Source: Cryptomeria japonica (Eukaryota; Streptophyta; Pinopsida; Cupressales; Cupressaceae). Taken from it: DNA of 64,000 bases. The stretch is taken from NCBI RefSeq assembly GCF_030272615.1, contig NC_081410.1, positions 256,417,533-256,481,532 on the forward strand. The letters are read 5' to 3'. Of this stretch, positions 23,539-35,365 are shown in pieces; position 1 is the stretch's first letter; the number at the start of each line of letters is the position of its first letter. Position numbers and translations under genes: made by a program. A model generated the notes under the pieces. The model searched no databases, was not told where the DNA came from, and worked only from the letters and a program-made list of their open reading frames with translations.

Positions 23539-25830
23539 TGTTAGACACAATGCACCACTGAGAGAGGGGTGAATCAGTGGTTCTCAAACTTTTCCCTTTA
23601 GCTATCCTATGTGAGCATACCGGTTAATAGATCTAACCCAATGTAGACTTACCGGTTAATAGGGAGACCAACACAAATGCAATCACACAAGGGACATCAC
23701 ATAACACCAATATATACAAGGAAAACCCAAGATGGGAAAAACCTCAGTGAGCAATGTTGATGGAGTCTACTGCTCCAATCCAACCTCGCAATGAAAACTA
23801 TGTTACATTGTTTATGACACCAACCCAAGGAGCACCAACCTCTAACTTGTTTATGGGCTACAACCCCTTCACCGAGCTACAACTTAGTGTTCACCATAAA
23901 AACATCAATTACAAAAGTAGTTGTCTTGTTACAAGTGAATCTTGTAACCATTTCATATACCTTACTCTGCCGATGAGATACCTTCTCTGCTACACAGACT
24001 TAAACTTCTGCTGCTCTATTATCGACAAACCCTACTGATACACCTCTTCTCTTCTTCTTCTTTGCCAAATCTCCTCCTCGCTACTCTACACTTTACCGGT
24101 GTTATACTCTACTGGTCCACTGTCTTCCTTCTCTACAACTCTCTTCACTTCTGCTTTGCCAGTATAACCATTACCGGTTCTGCTCTTCACTCTCCCTCTT
24201 TTCTCAGATACTCATTGAGTGGTTGGCTGATTTCATCTCACATGCAAAAGTAACACTCAATCACTTTGTAGTAGTTGTATCCTCTTCTCTTTAGCAACAA
24301 CTTAACTATGTCTTTGGTTTGCATATTTATAAACTAGTTTTCCCGCCAAAAGCCAATTCAAAATCTAGGCAGTTGGGGTTTCCTCAGCACCCTCGAGGCA
24401 AACCAAATCCAATCAGATCTTCCCTGATCTAATCTCCCAGACAACCAACTGTACAACTCCACCAATAATGTGCCTTCCAATACATATTTTCCAAATGTAG
24501 CAAACATGGTCATGTATCTTGACCCGCCTCTGTCAAAACACCATTAGTGTTTTTGTTGTTTCCTCCTCGAGGTCTTCTCACATTCTAATCTTCTTACTTC
24601 AATCTAGGCACCAAAAACTCCTTGATTCTTCTCTATCATTCATTCTTCCTTGACCCACACTTCTCTAATCCGATCCATAAATAACAGGATCCATATTCAA
24701 TGCACACTTGTAGAAATACCTATCTCTACACAACACTTCACTAATCTCTGTGAGCTTTCCACCTTGACTCCAAGTGGCATCCATGCCAACCAACTGCCAA
24801 CAAGGCTCTTCATGTCGGTCGAGATAGGATCACCAACCAAATACTCTATCGGTTCCTCTTTCCTACTAGTTTTCTAACCCTTCTGATATCTCACATTCTA
24901 CTGATTAACTCCTCATGTCTGCACTTGTTGAACTGTCGGTGGAACACCTAAACCAGTCTTTAGACATGTCTATCCCAAGCATGCACATTACCACAAGGTG
25001 GGGGGGACATCTGCATCTACACCTTGCTCATATTTCCAATGGACTTACATACTGACGAGCACTCTTCATTTGTACCGGCATCTCAACAGGCCTTCTCAAT
25101 CGATCTAGTACATATCCCTGATTTCATCCACTTAATGCACACCTCTTCTTCCTTATCTCACAAAACTATGATGCACACAATGCATGATAGGAGATAAGTT
25201 CCACTTAATGGTGGAGTGGCACCTTGTCTTCTGTATCCTATAGTGTACTCATGTGACTTCCTTGTTTGTGCAGCATATCTTCAAACATGCACATGTGATC
25301 CAATGTGTGCACATTCAATATCAGTCATTGCTTCTCATGATGACTGCATCTTCATCAAGTAGGAGTCTTGTTGTCCTGCAACCTTACAACATACCTGTGA
25401 TCTTTTCATTCTTCTCCTCTAGTGTTAATGTGATTTAGGTAAAATTTTGCCTCTTAATAACAAACAACATCCAAGAACCTTTCTCATCATGCTCGTACAC
25501 TGGTCATGATCTTTGCAGGCTGACAACCATTCACCTGGTTGATCTAACTTCCCCATGTCAACACATCACTTACCAATTGACATCCTTTCCTTATCGATGA
25601 TGCACTGTACCGGTACCGATCACCTTACAATTCCATCCACATAGGTTAGGAACTAACTTGTGTACTGGTGACTCTCGGGGTCATCTTCCTTACCTTATCG
25701 GTTGTCTGCAACACAAGGTGATATCAAAGATATCTCAACTTGTACTCCTCCTTGATAGTGTTGCACATACATCTCTCATACCAGTAGTCATCCCATACTG
25801 GGTGACATCAATGACAACCCAATGCCAACA
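23539..25830 (-). repeat. 3' LTR of the gag-only element
   Basis: Read on the plus strand it starts TGTTAGACACAATGCACC and ends ACCCAATGCCAACA. It pairs with 29326-31550 at roughly 90% by eye and shares blocks with the host copia LTRs (GGAAAACCCAAGATGGG, GCACCAACC, GGTTAGGGTTTCC-like), so the two families are related. Confidence 0.93.
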
Positions 25831-25842
25831 ATCTCCCCCTTT
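25831..25842 (-). promoter_or_regulatory. Polypurine tract of the gag-only element
   Basis: On the minus strand AAAGGGGGAGAT runs straight into the LTR start TGTTGGCATTGG. Confidence 0.88.
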
Positions 25843-27265
25843 GGCATTGATGTCAACTCATGTAGTATCTAGCATACTACATAATCATTGCCCCCTTTTC
25901 ACTGATCTATGGATTCTCAACACATGCAATATGCAGTATACTTCAGAATATTTGTCCCCCTTTGAAAATAATGGTAAAGAGCACTATCAGGGTATCATTC
26001 CTCCTTGTATTTACCAGGCACTTGACACAATTCTTTCTCCCCCTTTGTCTTTATCAGATGTCTCTTCTTCTTTGATACCAATTGTTATATTTTATTACAT
26101 TTTCTCAAGTCACAACACTTGAGATGGAGGACTCAACTATCATCTGACACCAATTGAGCATGCAAATGTTATACCATTTGTTACACTACTTAATTTCAGA
26201 GGGATGTGCCATTAAACACTACTCACCTTCCGGTCAATCTACATCACCTCCTACTTGATCCCAAAATTCTTTAGGAATAAAATGTGATTTTACTACCAAT
26301 ACAACCAGCCACATGACAGGTAGATACCCCTTGCAATGAAATTCTCCTGGGTATTCCTACTATGACTTTTAATCATCTCCAGTTTTAGGCAGTTAGTGCA
26401 CTTACTCTTCTAAGTTCAAGCATCTCAGCTTTGCATCATAGCCACTTGAACTCCCCTTGATTCATACATCTCAGGTCCTTATCTCTGATTAGGTCCAACA
26501 CAAGGGATTCAATCATCTTCCATGTACCAGTTGAGTTGTGCATATGTGATTATCTGGTGGTCTTTTGGCTCCATCATATTCACCACAGTCTATGACATGA
26601 TCCTGAGACATAAACTTCACATTATGTGCTACCGGGGATATTGCAATAATTTCCAACCTCATTGCCTTACATTACCTGCAAGTATTTGTTAGAATTCATG
26701 TTGATAACATCTTGTACATACCAGTTTCCTGTAATGATCTACTATCACTACCGAAGCACCTTTCTGTGACTCCTAACATTCTGTGTCACTCTATATCTGA
26801 TTCCAATTATTATTTTGTCATACATTGATACAACAGTAGGGATTTAGCTCTGATCTATTGGTTTGTAGCCAAGTTAGCCTCTACACTCACTTATCTTCTC
26901 ATTTTCTTCCTTCATACCAGCAGCAACATGTTCTCACCTATTTCTTTCATCACTGAGGGGGTGAATGATAGGTTCAATATATTACTCCCCTAAGATCCTT
27001 CATATCCTTTAGGCCTTAGGAGATATCACCAGTGCATTGGATGCATAGTGTCGGTCCATGGTCTTCTTCCTCCATACCTGCATGATCTCATCCCTCTTCC
27101 CATTTTTAGATTTGGGAGTAGGTCTTTCCTTCTTCTGCTGATGAGTCCTTCCATTTCCTAATTCTCCATCACAGCTAGAAGTAGTGCTATAGTAGCACAC
27201 AACATCCATCCCAGCTTCATGACTGGGGAATCTCTTGACATACCAGTTTGACCATCTTCTTCCAG
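25843..27265 (-). other. Non-coding interior of the gag-only element
   Basis: This is where pol would lie in an autonomous copia. I see only scattered stops and no pol motif on the minus strand. AT-moderate sequence without obvious repeats. Confidence 0.6.
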
Positions 27266-29165
27266 TCATGTTGATGTGACTGGCAACTGAGTCGGTGGAC
27301 CTCTTGCTCCTGTAGGGACATTTCTCCTTTTGTTCCATGCAAGTCTCTGACTTCCATATGCTCTGTATTCACCTTTCTGTAGAGCAAAGTTATACCGAAC
27401 ACCATGTGACTGCAGGTTCGTCTTCCTGCACTCAAACTCTCTATGGCCAAAACTATTGCAGTTAAGACAAACAACATTTGCATAACCAGGAGAGGGGATA
27501 TGCATGTATCTACTCCTCGATACATTTTTCTCATATGCATGATGTCCATGAGATCCTATATTATTCTTTTTGGATTTCTTTCTACATTCCTCTGCCCTAT
27601 GGCCATAAGCATTACATGCAAAGTAGTAATTGGTAAAGAATGGCATATGACTCGCAAATTTATTTTGCCATGTATGAGGATATCTTACCAGTTTAGCCTC
27701 TCCATTTCTTCTTCTTTGAGAATGGATCCTTGGTTGTCCATTATGTGCAACTCTTCCATCTAGTCTCTTCTTCTCCCACACTTTCTTTGCCTTGTGGGTG
27801 GTAGCATTTATTTGTCCACTACCTATAGGAGGTCTTCTTTGCTGACTTCTCATGTTCCTTCTTTCGGTGAAGTTGTTTTCTCCCATCTTCCCTTTACCTT
27901 TGGGATCTGGATTGTTCCTCCTTCTTGTAGCACTGGCCTTCATTCTATTATGCAATTCTTCATCGGTTGTACTTAGATCAACCTTCTTTTGGGGAGAATT
28001 TCTCACTGTGAAGGTTTGGCCTTTATTTTCTCCATTCAAGGAGACAAACAAAATGTCATTGTGGGGGATAGTCTTGCTAGTGGAGCATTCACTGGAACCA
28101 ATTCCTAATCCTCCAATGTCTTTGGCATGCTTTTTCTTTTTCAACATTTTGTCCAAGACATCACTGCTGCCATCAAACTAGATTCTTACCTTGAGCTCAT
28201 CCTGACATATCACAAGGTCATTTTGGAGAGTCTCCATTTCTCCAAGGAGCTTCTAATATTCTTTATCTTTAATTTCTAGCCTAGATGCTAGATCTTCACA
28301 CCAGCACACTTTGGTGTTCTTTGCCCGAGACTTCAACTCTGAGATGCATTTCTTAGATTCCTAAAGGATTTTTGTCAGTCAGTTTTGCTCTACTATAGAA
28401 GCATTCTTGAATAGCTTGTATTCATTTCTCAAGTTCTCCCTTTCACTTTCCTTGGAGTCCAAGACTGATTTCAAATCATCAGTCAATCTTTTTGTCTCTT
28501 CTAGTTGAGAGGTCAATAGGCCAACCTTTTGGTTTGACACATCAAGGCAGGTTCTCAACTGATTGCAATCCTCATGAACTGATCTTTTATAGATTTTAAT
28601 ATCATTTCTAACATTTTGAAGCTCTTCTAAAACACCTACTAGTTCACACTCAAGATCTACTTCTGCATCTTCTTCTTCTTCTCCTTCACTATCAAATAGA
28701 TCTTGATGGCTAAATCTATTTGTCTTGTCTCCTTATTCCTCATCATCACTATTGAACACATCTTGTTGGTGGGATATATTTGCCTTATGACTTTCAGATG
28801 TGTCCACCTCATCTACAGATCCTTGAGCCATGAGGAGGCGGGTTCCTTCTTCATCAATGTTGTGACTGCTAGTGGATTTGCCTTCATCATCTGCACATGT
28901 ATCTACTGCATTGTTCTTCTCACTTCCACACACAGATCCAGTAGTGCAAGGTTCATTTCCATAGAGCTTCCTTTGTCTATCCCATAGACTTTTTGCTGAT
29001 TTACACTTATCCACCTATGAGGAGACATCATCAGTGAGCCCACTGAATATAGCCTTCATGGCTTCTTCATTGCACATGCAACTTCTTTCTTCTTTAGATC
29101 CAGTGGGAGGACTGACATTCTTAGGGAGACCATTGATAACCGACATCTATACATAAAACCCTAGA
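27266..29165 (-). pseudogene. Gag-like protein of the gag-only element
   Basis: Right to left: an N-terminal copia gag block (AMKAIFSGLTDD, then CKSAKSLWDRQRKLYGNE at about 29010), an acidic stretch with DEVDTSES and FNSDDEE, a long charged and helical region about 28700-28200, and a basic C-terminal part of 296 codons (28156-27266). The last holds two zinc knuckles. One is complete (CLNCNSFGHREFEC); the other has lost its first cysteine (YFACNAYGHRAEEC). Stops separate the three parts. Such a protein would package element RNA; here it is likely a relic. Confidence 0.8.
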
Positions 29166-29311
29166 GAGGATTGGAAGACTTCCATTCTACAACAAAATAG
29201 AATAGTTTGAACCATCAAACATAGGAGAAGGGATTGACACTAAACAAACCATTGTGTCCTTAAGCTAAAATTTATCCAAGCTGGAGAAAGCTCATCTAGC
29301 TAGGAACCTAG

Positions 29312-29323
29312 GCTCTGATACCA
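29312..29323 (-). promoter_or_regulatory. Primer-binding site (initiator Met tRNA type)
   Basis: On the minus strand TGGTATCAGAGC lies two bases inside the 5' LTR. It is the usual site in plant copia elements. Confidence 0.93.
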
Positions 29324-29325
29324 AT

Positions 29326-31550
29326 TGTTAGACACAATGCACCACTGGGAGGGGGGGTGAATCAATGGTTCTCAAAATTTTCCCTTTAGCTATCCTATGT
29401 GAGCATACCAGTTAATAGATCTAACCCAATGCAGACTTGCTGGTTAGTAGGGAGACCAACACAAATGCAATCACACAAGGGACATCACATAACACCAATA
29501 TATACGAGGAAAACCCAAGATGGGAAAAACCTTGGTGAGAAATGCTACTGGAGTCTACTGCTCCAATCCAACCTCACAATGAAAACTTTATTACACTATT
29601 TAGGGCACCAACCCAAGGAGCACCAACCCCTAACTTGTTTATGGGCTACAACCCCTGCACTGAGCTACAACTCAATGTTCACCATAAAAACATCAATTAC
29701 AAAAGTAGTTTTCTTGTTACAAGTGAATCTTGTAACCATTTCATATACCTTACTCTGTCGGTGAGATACCTTCTCTACTACACCGACTCAAACTTCTACT
29801 GCTCTCACCTACGTCTCTACTACCAACAAACCCTACTAGTACACCTCTTCTCTTCTTCTTCTTCTCTATTTGATCTTCTCCTCACTGCTCTGCTATACTC
29901 TACTGGTCCACTGTCTTCCTTCTCTGCAACTCTGTTCACTTCTACTCTATCGGTATAACCACTACTTGTTCTTCTCTTCACTCTCCCTCTTTTCTCAAAT
30001 ATTCATTAAGCACTTGGCTGATTTTCTCTCGCATGTAGAAGTAACACTCAATCACTTCGCAGTAGCACTATCCTCTTCTCTTCAGCATTAACTTAACTAT
30101 GTCTTTGGCCTGCATATTTATAGATTGGTTTTCCTGCCAAAAGCCAATTCAAAATATAGGCGGTTAGGGTTTCCTCATCACCCTCGAGGCAGACCAAATC
30201 CAATTAGATCTTCCCCAATCTGATCTCCCAAACAACCAACTGTACAACTCTGCCAATAACGCACCTTCCAATACATGTTTTCAAAATGTAGAAAACATGG
30301 TCATGTATCTTGACCTACCTCTATCAAAACACCATTAATGTTTTTGTTGTTTCCTCCTCAAGGTCTTCTCACAGTCTGATCTTCTTGCTTTGATCCAGGT
30401 GCCAACAACTCCCTGATTCTTCTCTGTTGTTCATTCTTCCTCGAGCCACACTTCTCTGATCTGATCCATAAATCATGGAATCCATGTTGACCAACTGGCA
30501 TCCATGTCAACCAACTGCTAACAAGGATTTTCATGTCAGTCTAGATAGGAACACTGACCAAATAATCTACCGATTCCTCTTCCCTATCATTTTTCTAGCC
30601 CTGTCAGTATCTCACATTCTACCATTTAACTCCTCATGTCTACACTTGTTAAACTATTGATGGAACACCTAAACTGATCTTTAGACATGTCTATCCCAAG
30701 CATGCACATTCCCACAAGGTGGGGGGGATATTTGCATCTGCACCTTTCTCATATTTCTGATGGACTTACATACTGACAAGCACTATTCATTCTATACCAG
30801 TATCTCAACATGACTTGTCAGTCGATCCAATGCATATCCCTGATTTCATACACTTAATGCACACCTCTTCTTCCTTATCTCACAAAATTATGATGCACAA
30901 TTTATGATAGGAGATATGTTCCACTTACCAGTGGACTAGCACCTTGTCTTCTTTATCCTGCAATGTACTCATGTGACTTCCCTATTTGTGTAGCATATCT
31001 TCAAATAGGCACATGTGATCCGGTGTGGGCACATTCACTGTTAGTCATTGCTTCTCATGGTGACTGCAAATTCATCAAGTGGGAGTCATGTTGTCCTGCA
31101 ACCTTACAGCATACCTATGATCTGTTCATTCTTCTCCTCCAGTGTTGATGTGATTTAGGTAACATTCTGCCTCTTCATTACAAACAACATCCAAGCACCT
31201 TGCTCATCCTGCTTGTACACTGGTCATGACATTTGCAGGATGACAACCACTCACTTGGTTGATCAGACTTCCCCATGTCAACACATCACTTACCAATTGA
31301 CATCCTTTCCTTACTGGTAATGCACTGTACTAGTACAGATCACCTTACCATTCCATCCACACAAGTCAGGCACCAACTTGTGTACCCGTGACTCCTGAGG
31401 TCATCTTGCTTACCTTACCAGTTGTCTGCAACACAAGGTGATATCAAAGATATCTCAACCTGTACTCCTCCTTGACAATGTTGCACATACATCTCTCATA
31501 CTAGTAGTCATCCCATACTAGTTGACATCAATGACAACCCAATGCTAACA
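29326..31550 (-). repeat. 5' LTR of the gag-only element
   Basis: Starts (plus reading) TGTTAGACACAATGCACC next to the primer-binding site and ends CCCAATGCTAACA. About 70 bases shorter than its partner, so the pair has gained or lost small segments. Confidence 0.93.
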
Positions 31551-33414
31551 CAATTTGGTACCTATGACATTCTTGTCTGTTGGTCTAGGAACAAGCTCCC
31601 AAGTCTGATTTTTCTCAATTTGTCTCGACTCTTCATCCATGGAATCTACCCACTTCTCTCTTTTTCTAGCATCATCAAAAATTTTTGGCTCTACTTGAGT
31701 CATGAGGCAGAAATTTATCTGCTCACTTTCCCAGGATAATCTCCTTCTAGTTTGTGCACCTTCATTCCTATCTCCTATGATCTATTCTTTCAGATGATTC
31801 TTCTGCATATACCAGTTGGGGATTTTGTTTGATGCATTATCTACTGGTCTAGTGTCATATTGTTCTTCATATTCAACATCTGATTCATCAATGTAAGGTA
31901 CCAGTGTAGATTTTCCTCTATGTGAGTCTTCACCTATTCTCACATTTACACTCTCAACCACCTTTCTCAATCTCTTGTTGTAGCATTTGTAGTCTTTATT
32001 GTTGGTTGAGTATCCCAAGAAGATTCCTTTATCACTCAAAGAATAAAAAATTTCTAATCCATCAACATCTCTCTTGATGAAACACTTACTTCCAAACACT
32101 TCGAAGTGCTTGAGTTATGGTTTCCTTTCATACCATAGCTCACAAGGAGTCATTCTACTATTCACTCTTAACTGTACTTGGTTTAATGTGTAGACTGCAG
32201 TATGAATTTCTTCCTTCCAATACATATTTGGTATGTTGGCCTCATTCAACATAGTCCTAGCCATCTCCTTCACTGTCCTATTTTTCCTCTCTACCACCCC
32301 ATTTTGTTGAGGTGTCCTTGTAGTTGAATAACAAACTCATTGGAAGAAAATTCTCTACCCTAGTCTGATCTTAAGCATTTTACTAGTATCCACTTTCATT
32401 TTCTACCATCTTCCTAAAAATCTTGAATCTCTCAAATGCTTGTGACTTATCATGCAGGAAGGTTACCCAAGTCATTCTTGAGTAATCATCTATAAACAAC
32501 ATGAAATACCTTTCACCAACCAATGCTCTTGTCCTTGTTGACCCACATAAGTCTGTATGTATCAACTCCAAAGGTCTTGAGGAGTTATATTCCTTTGTTT
32601 TAAAGTTGACCTTTGCTTGCTTACCTCTGACACATTCATCACAGAATGTGCTTGTAGGTTTTATGATCTGAGATATGTTTCTCACACACCGGTTCTTTCT
32701 TATCTTAACCAGATTATCAAAGTTCACATGGCCTAATCTTCATTGCCACAACCAACTTTCATTAACTTTTCCCATCATGCATCAGGACTCATAGCATTCC
32801 TTCAGATTGTAGACATTACCCTCTATTCTCTTTCCTTTTGCTACCACCCGATCGGTACTCTGATTTCTTATCTGAAAACTGGTAGATTCAAATGAAAACT
32901 TGTACTCTTTGTCACACATCTAACTTACACTCATCAGGTTATGCTTCACTCCTTGCACATAGTACACATCATGAGCCTTGAGCTTGCCATCAATGTTCAG
33001 TGTTCCCCGACCCTTGATCTTGATGGAGGATTTATCACTAAACCAGATTGAACCACCATTCCAATCATCAAGCTTGATGAACTTTGTCTTGTCTTTGATC
33101 ATTTGATTTGAGAAACCACTATCAACTACCCATAGATTCCTCCTTTCAGCATGTAGAGCAGTCTGCACAATTAGGCTGGACTCTGTCTTGTTTTTCTCCT
33201 TCTCTACCCAAACCGGTTTCTCTTCTTTCTTTTCCCCTTCTATCACTTTGTGTTTCGGTTTTGTTTCTAACTTCTTATCCGGTACTATTTTCTTTTTCTT
33301 GTCAGTTCTCAGCTTACAAATCCTTGCTATGTGACCAAAATTTTGACACTTATAACATTTCACATTAGCACTGTAAGATGTACTCAATGCATTCTTGTAG
33401 GACATTTGCATATT
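31551..33414 (-). pseudogene. Copia gag end, protease and integrase (host element)
   Basis: Right to left: the third zinc knuckle of gag (CYKCQNFGHIARIC), protease with WVVDSGFSNQM (the motif is normally DSG followed by C or A, so a residue is changed), YYVQGVKHNLMSVS, the integrase zinc region (CDECVRGKQ), the core (HTDLCGSTRT, LFIDDYSRMTWVTF, VERKNRTVKEMARTML) and the integrase end (GIFLGYSTNNKDYKCYN). Stops and shifts near 32728, 32382, 32114 and 31781 break it. The right end is the gypsy insertion site at 33415-33420; the left end is the gag-only element. Confidence 0.92.
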
Positions 33415-33419
33415 ACTCC
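33415..33419. repeat. Target site duplication ACTCC (left)
   Basis: Identical to 49092-49096 on the other side of the gypsy element; together they show an intact, unrearranged insertion. Confidence 0.96.
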
Positions 33420-34179
33420 TGTATATGGTGAAAATGGATAACAATAATAACAAAATTGAAAGGCTAAATGAATTCAACCACCAAACCCTAGCCTAACAAT
33501 TAACAAAGATCCACCATAACATATGAAGATTACCTAAGACAATGCAAATAACTCAAAATCACAAAGATTATACCATCACATGTCCAATAGGGTTTTGATC
33601 TCCATTCTTCCTATCTCCATTGATCTTGCTTGATATATTTGCTCTCAGATTTTATGTGCACAAGAGCTCAACAAAGAACGGAATGTGGTTGCAAGTAGGA
33701 TCGTAGTGTAGTCAATTGATCAAGTAGTTAGGGTTTGACAATGAAGAAAGCATCTCCTTAAATAGAAGACACAATAAGAAATGGAGGGTTAAGATTGAGA
33801 GGTGTAAAAAGGAGGTCGGCTAGGATTAGAGGGTAGGTAAAGGAAATAATAAAATAATGAAAGGGGTAGGTAGTGTATGAATTAAGAGATGAATGACATG
33901 TGTCATGGGTAGAAAAGGTTAATGAATTAATTAAATAAATAAAGATTTATTTAATTAATAGAAGTAGGACAATTAAATAAATAAAATATTTATTTAATTT
34001 AGGAAAAGGATAATTTAAATAAATAAATGTATTTATTTAAATGAGAAATAAGGCTAGAAGAGGATAAATGAATTAATTAAATAAATAAAGATTTATTTAA
34101 TTAATAGAAGAATTAGGTTTAGATAATTAAATAAATAAAATATTTATTTAATTAGACATGACAATTTTGGGTGTCTACA
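33420..34179 (-). repeat. 3' LTR of the young gypsy element
   Basis: Minus reading starts TGTAGACACCC and ends CACCATATACA. The part nearest the polypurine tract (33925-34155) has five AT-rich palindromes built from TTAATTAAATAAATAAA and its complement. In contrast to the old copia LTRs it is nearly identical to its partner. Confidence 0.97.
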
Positions 34180-34193
34180 TTTTGCCCCTCTTT
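34180..34193 (-). promoter_or_regulatory. Polypurine tract of the young gypsy element
   Basis: Minus reading AAAGAGGGGCAAAA, abutting TGTAGACACCC. The same tract is found at 60850-60863 in the second element. Confidence 0.9.
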
Positions 34194-34279
34194 GAGACAA
34201 TGCGGCTTGTTGCGTTGTTTCAAAGAAGATAAGATGAACTGATACAGAGTTGCCCCAGAATGGGAATGATATGCCCCCT

Positions 34280-34326
34280 CGAGAGATTGGATGAAAATGT
34301 CTGAAAAGATTGCAGACAATCTCTCG
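34280..34326 (+). promoter_or_regulatory. Hairpin near the polypurine tract
   Basis: CGAGAGATTG (34280-34289) pairs perfectly with CAATCTCTCG (34317-34326) around a 27-base loop. The second element has a hairpin at the same place with different arm sequence. It lies upstream of the antisense TATA box and downstream of pol, so it could act in either transcript. Confidence 0.6.
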
Positions 34327-34425
34327 ATAAGAAAGAAAGGCTAGAATGGACTGACCGGATAAAGTGACAAAGTCACAGGAAGAAGAATACTGACTCGAGA
34401 AATGAGGGCGAGGGCTAGGGTAGGC

Positions 34426-34431
34426 TATAAG
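34426..34431 (+). promoter_or_regulatory. Probable TATA box of the antisense PMD gene
   Basis: GGCTATAAGATAG about 98 bases before the ATG at 34524. The second element has TCTATAAAGG 89 bases before its ATG. Confidence 0.65.
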
Positions 34432-34699
34432 ATAGACCACGGGCAAAAGACATCCTCATTGTCATCCACACCCTTACAAGATCACAGTGCAGAGCGAGAA
34501 AAGAGCAGCAGCAGTCAGCAGCGATGGCTTTGGTTCATAGATTTGACCGCGTTCGCCGATTTCAGCGACCAGCAGATGCAGGAGAGCTGGTAAGTACCCG
34601 AAAACCTCCTCCCACTTTCACGCATTTCAAGTTTTGTCATTAATGCATGCTAAGTAGCAATAAATGCGCTAGGAATAGGGTAGTTGAAATATGCAAAAA

Positions 34700-34995
34700 C
34701 GCGGAACCGCGTCTGTGTCAGTGCCAGGCGCGTCTATATCGGACAGGCGCGTCTGTGTCGGACAGGCGCGTCTGTGTCGGGTCCAGGCGTGTCTGTGCCT
34801 GGAACCGCGTTTGTGCTGAATATGGACGCATTTGTGAAATGTAGAGGCGTCTGTGCCTTGTAGGGGCGTTTATGTCATGTAGGGACGTTTGTGTTCTCTG
34901 GTCGCGTTTGTGCATGGTATAGGCACGTTTGTGTTCAGAAAGCGCGTCTGTGTTGCAGAAGCGCGTTTGTGCAGTCTATAAGCACGTTTGTGTGT
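34700..34995 (+). repeat. GCGTCTGTGT array within the PMD intron
   Basis: About 15 copies of a unit like GGCGCGTYTGTGTC, spaced 18 to 24 bases. It lies in the intron of the antisense gene. The reverse complement of the same motif forms arrays at 46580-46765 and 47955-48215. Confidence 0.85.
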
Positions 34996-35114
34996 CAAAA
35001 TGCATAGGTTGTGTCTTTTTAGGTCAAATCGGCAGTTCTGTGATGAACATACGCTGTCGATTGGATAAGCTGCTGAGAGGATACACTCAAGCAGGTCCTC
35101 TAGGAAGACTAGGA

Positions 35115-35365
35115 TAGATCAAGGCACTTTGTGACGAACAGGGAGCACCAAGATAGGTAGCACTTTGTGATGAACAGGGAGTGCGAATGTGAGTAACACT
35201 TTGTGATGAACAGGGAATGTCACACACGTAGTACTTTGTGATGAACAGGGAGCACTACTAAGATAGCAACACTTTGTGATGAACAGTGAGTGTCACTAGG
35301 ATAGGTAAGCGTATGCATTTAGATAGTAAGTAGCATTTTGTGATAAACAGTGAATGCCACGATAA
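35115..35365 (+). repeat. CACTTTGTGATGAACAGGGAG tandem repeat in the PMD intron
   Basis: Six copies of ACTTTGTGATGAACAG followed by GGAGNNN or GTGAGT, about 35 to 45 bases apart. The last copy ends some 45 bases before the splice acceptor at 35392. Confidence 0.88.

Larger units (their letters stand above)
23539..31550 (-). mobile_element. Non-autonomous gag-only copia-like element
   Basis: LTRs at 23539-25830 and 29326-31550, with a primer-binding site at 29312 and polypurine tract at 25831. The 3.5-kb interior carries a gag-like region only; I find no protease, integrase, RT or RNase H. Its flanks read ACATT on the left and CAATT on the right. Each is one base from the sequence expected at the conserved GTKW codons of the host copia, so they are probably a decayed 5-bp duplication. 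This type matches what has been described as terminal-repeat retrotransposons with a GAG domain. Confidence 0.88.

Noticed and set aside
32920-33477. Copia protease frame with a hydrophobic N-terminus (possible signal peptide)
   Set aside because: The hydrophobic start lies in the gypsy LTR (from 33420), so it is not part of the copia protein.
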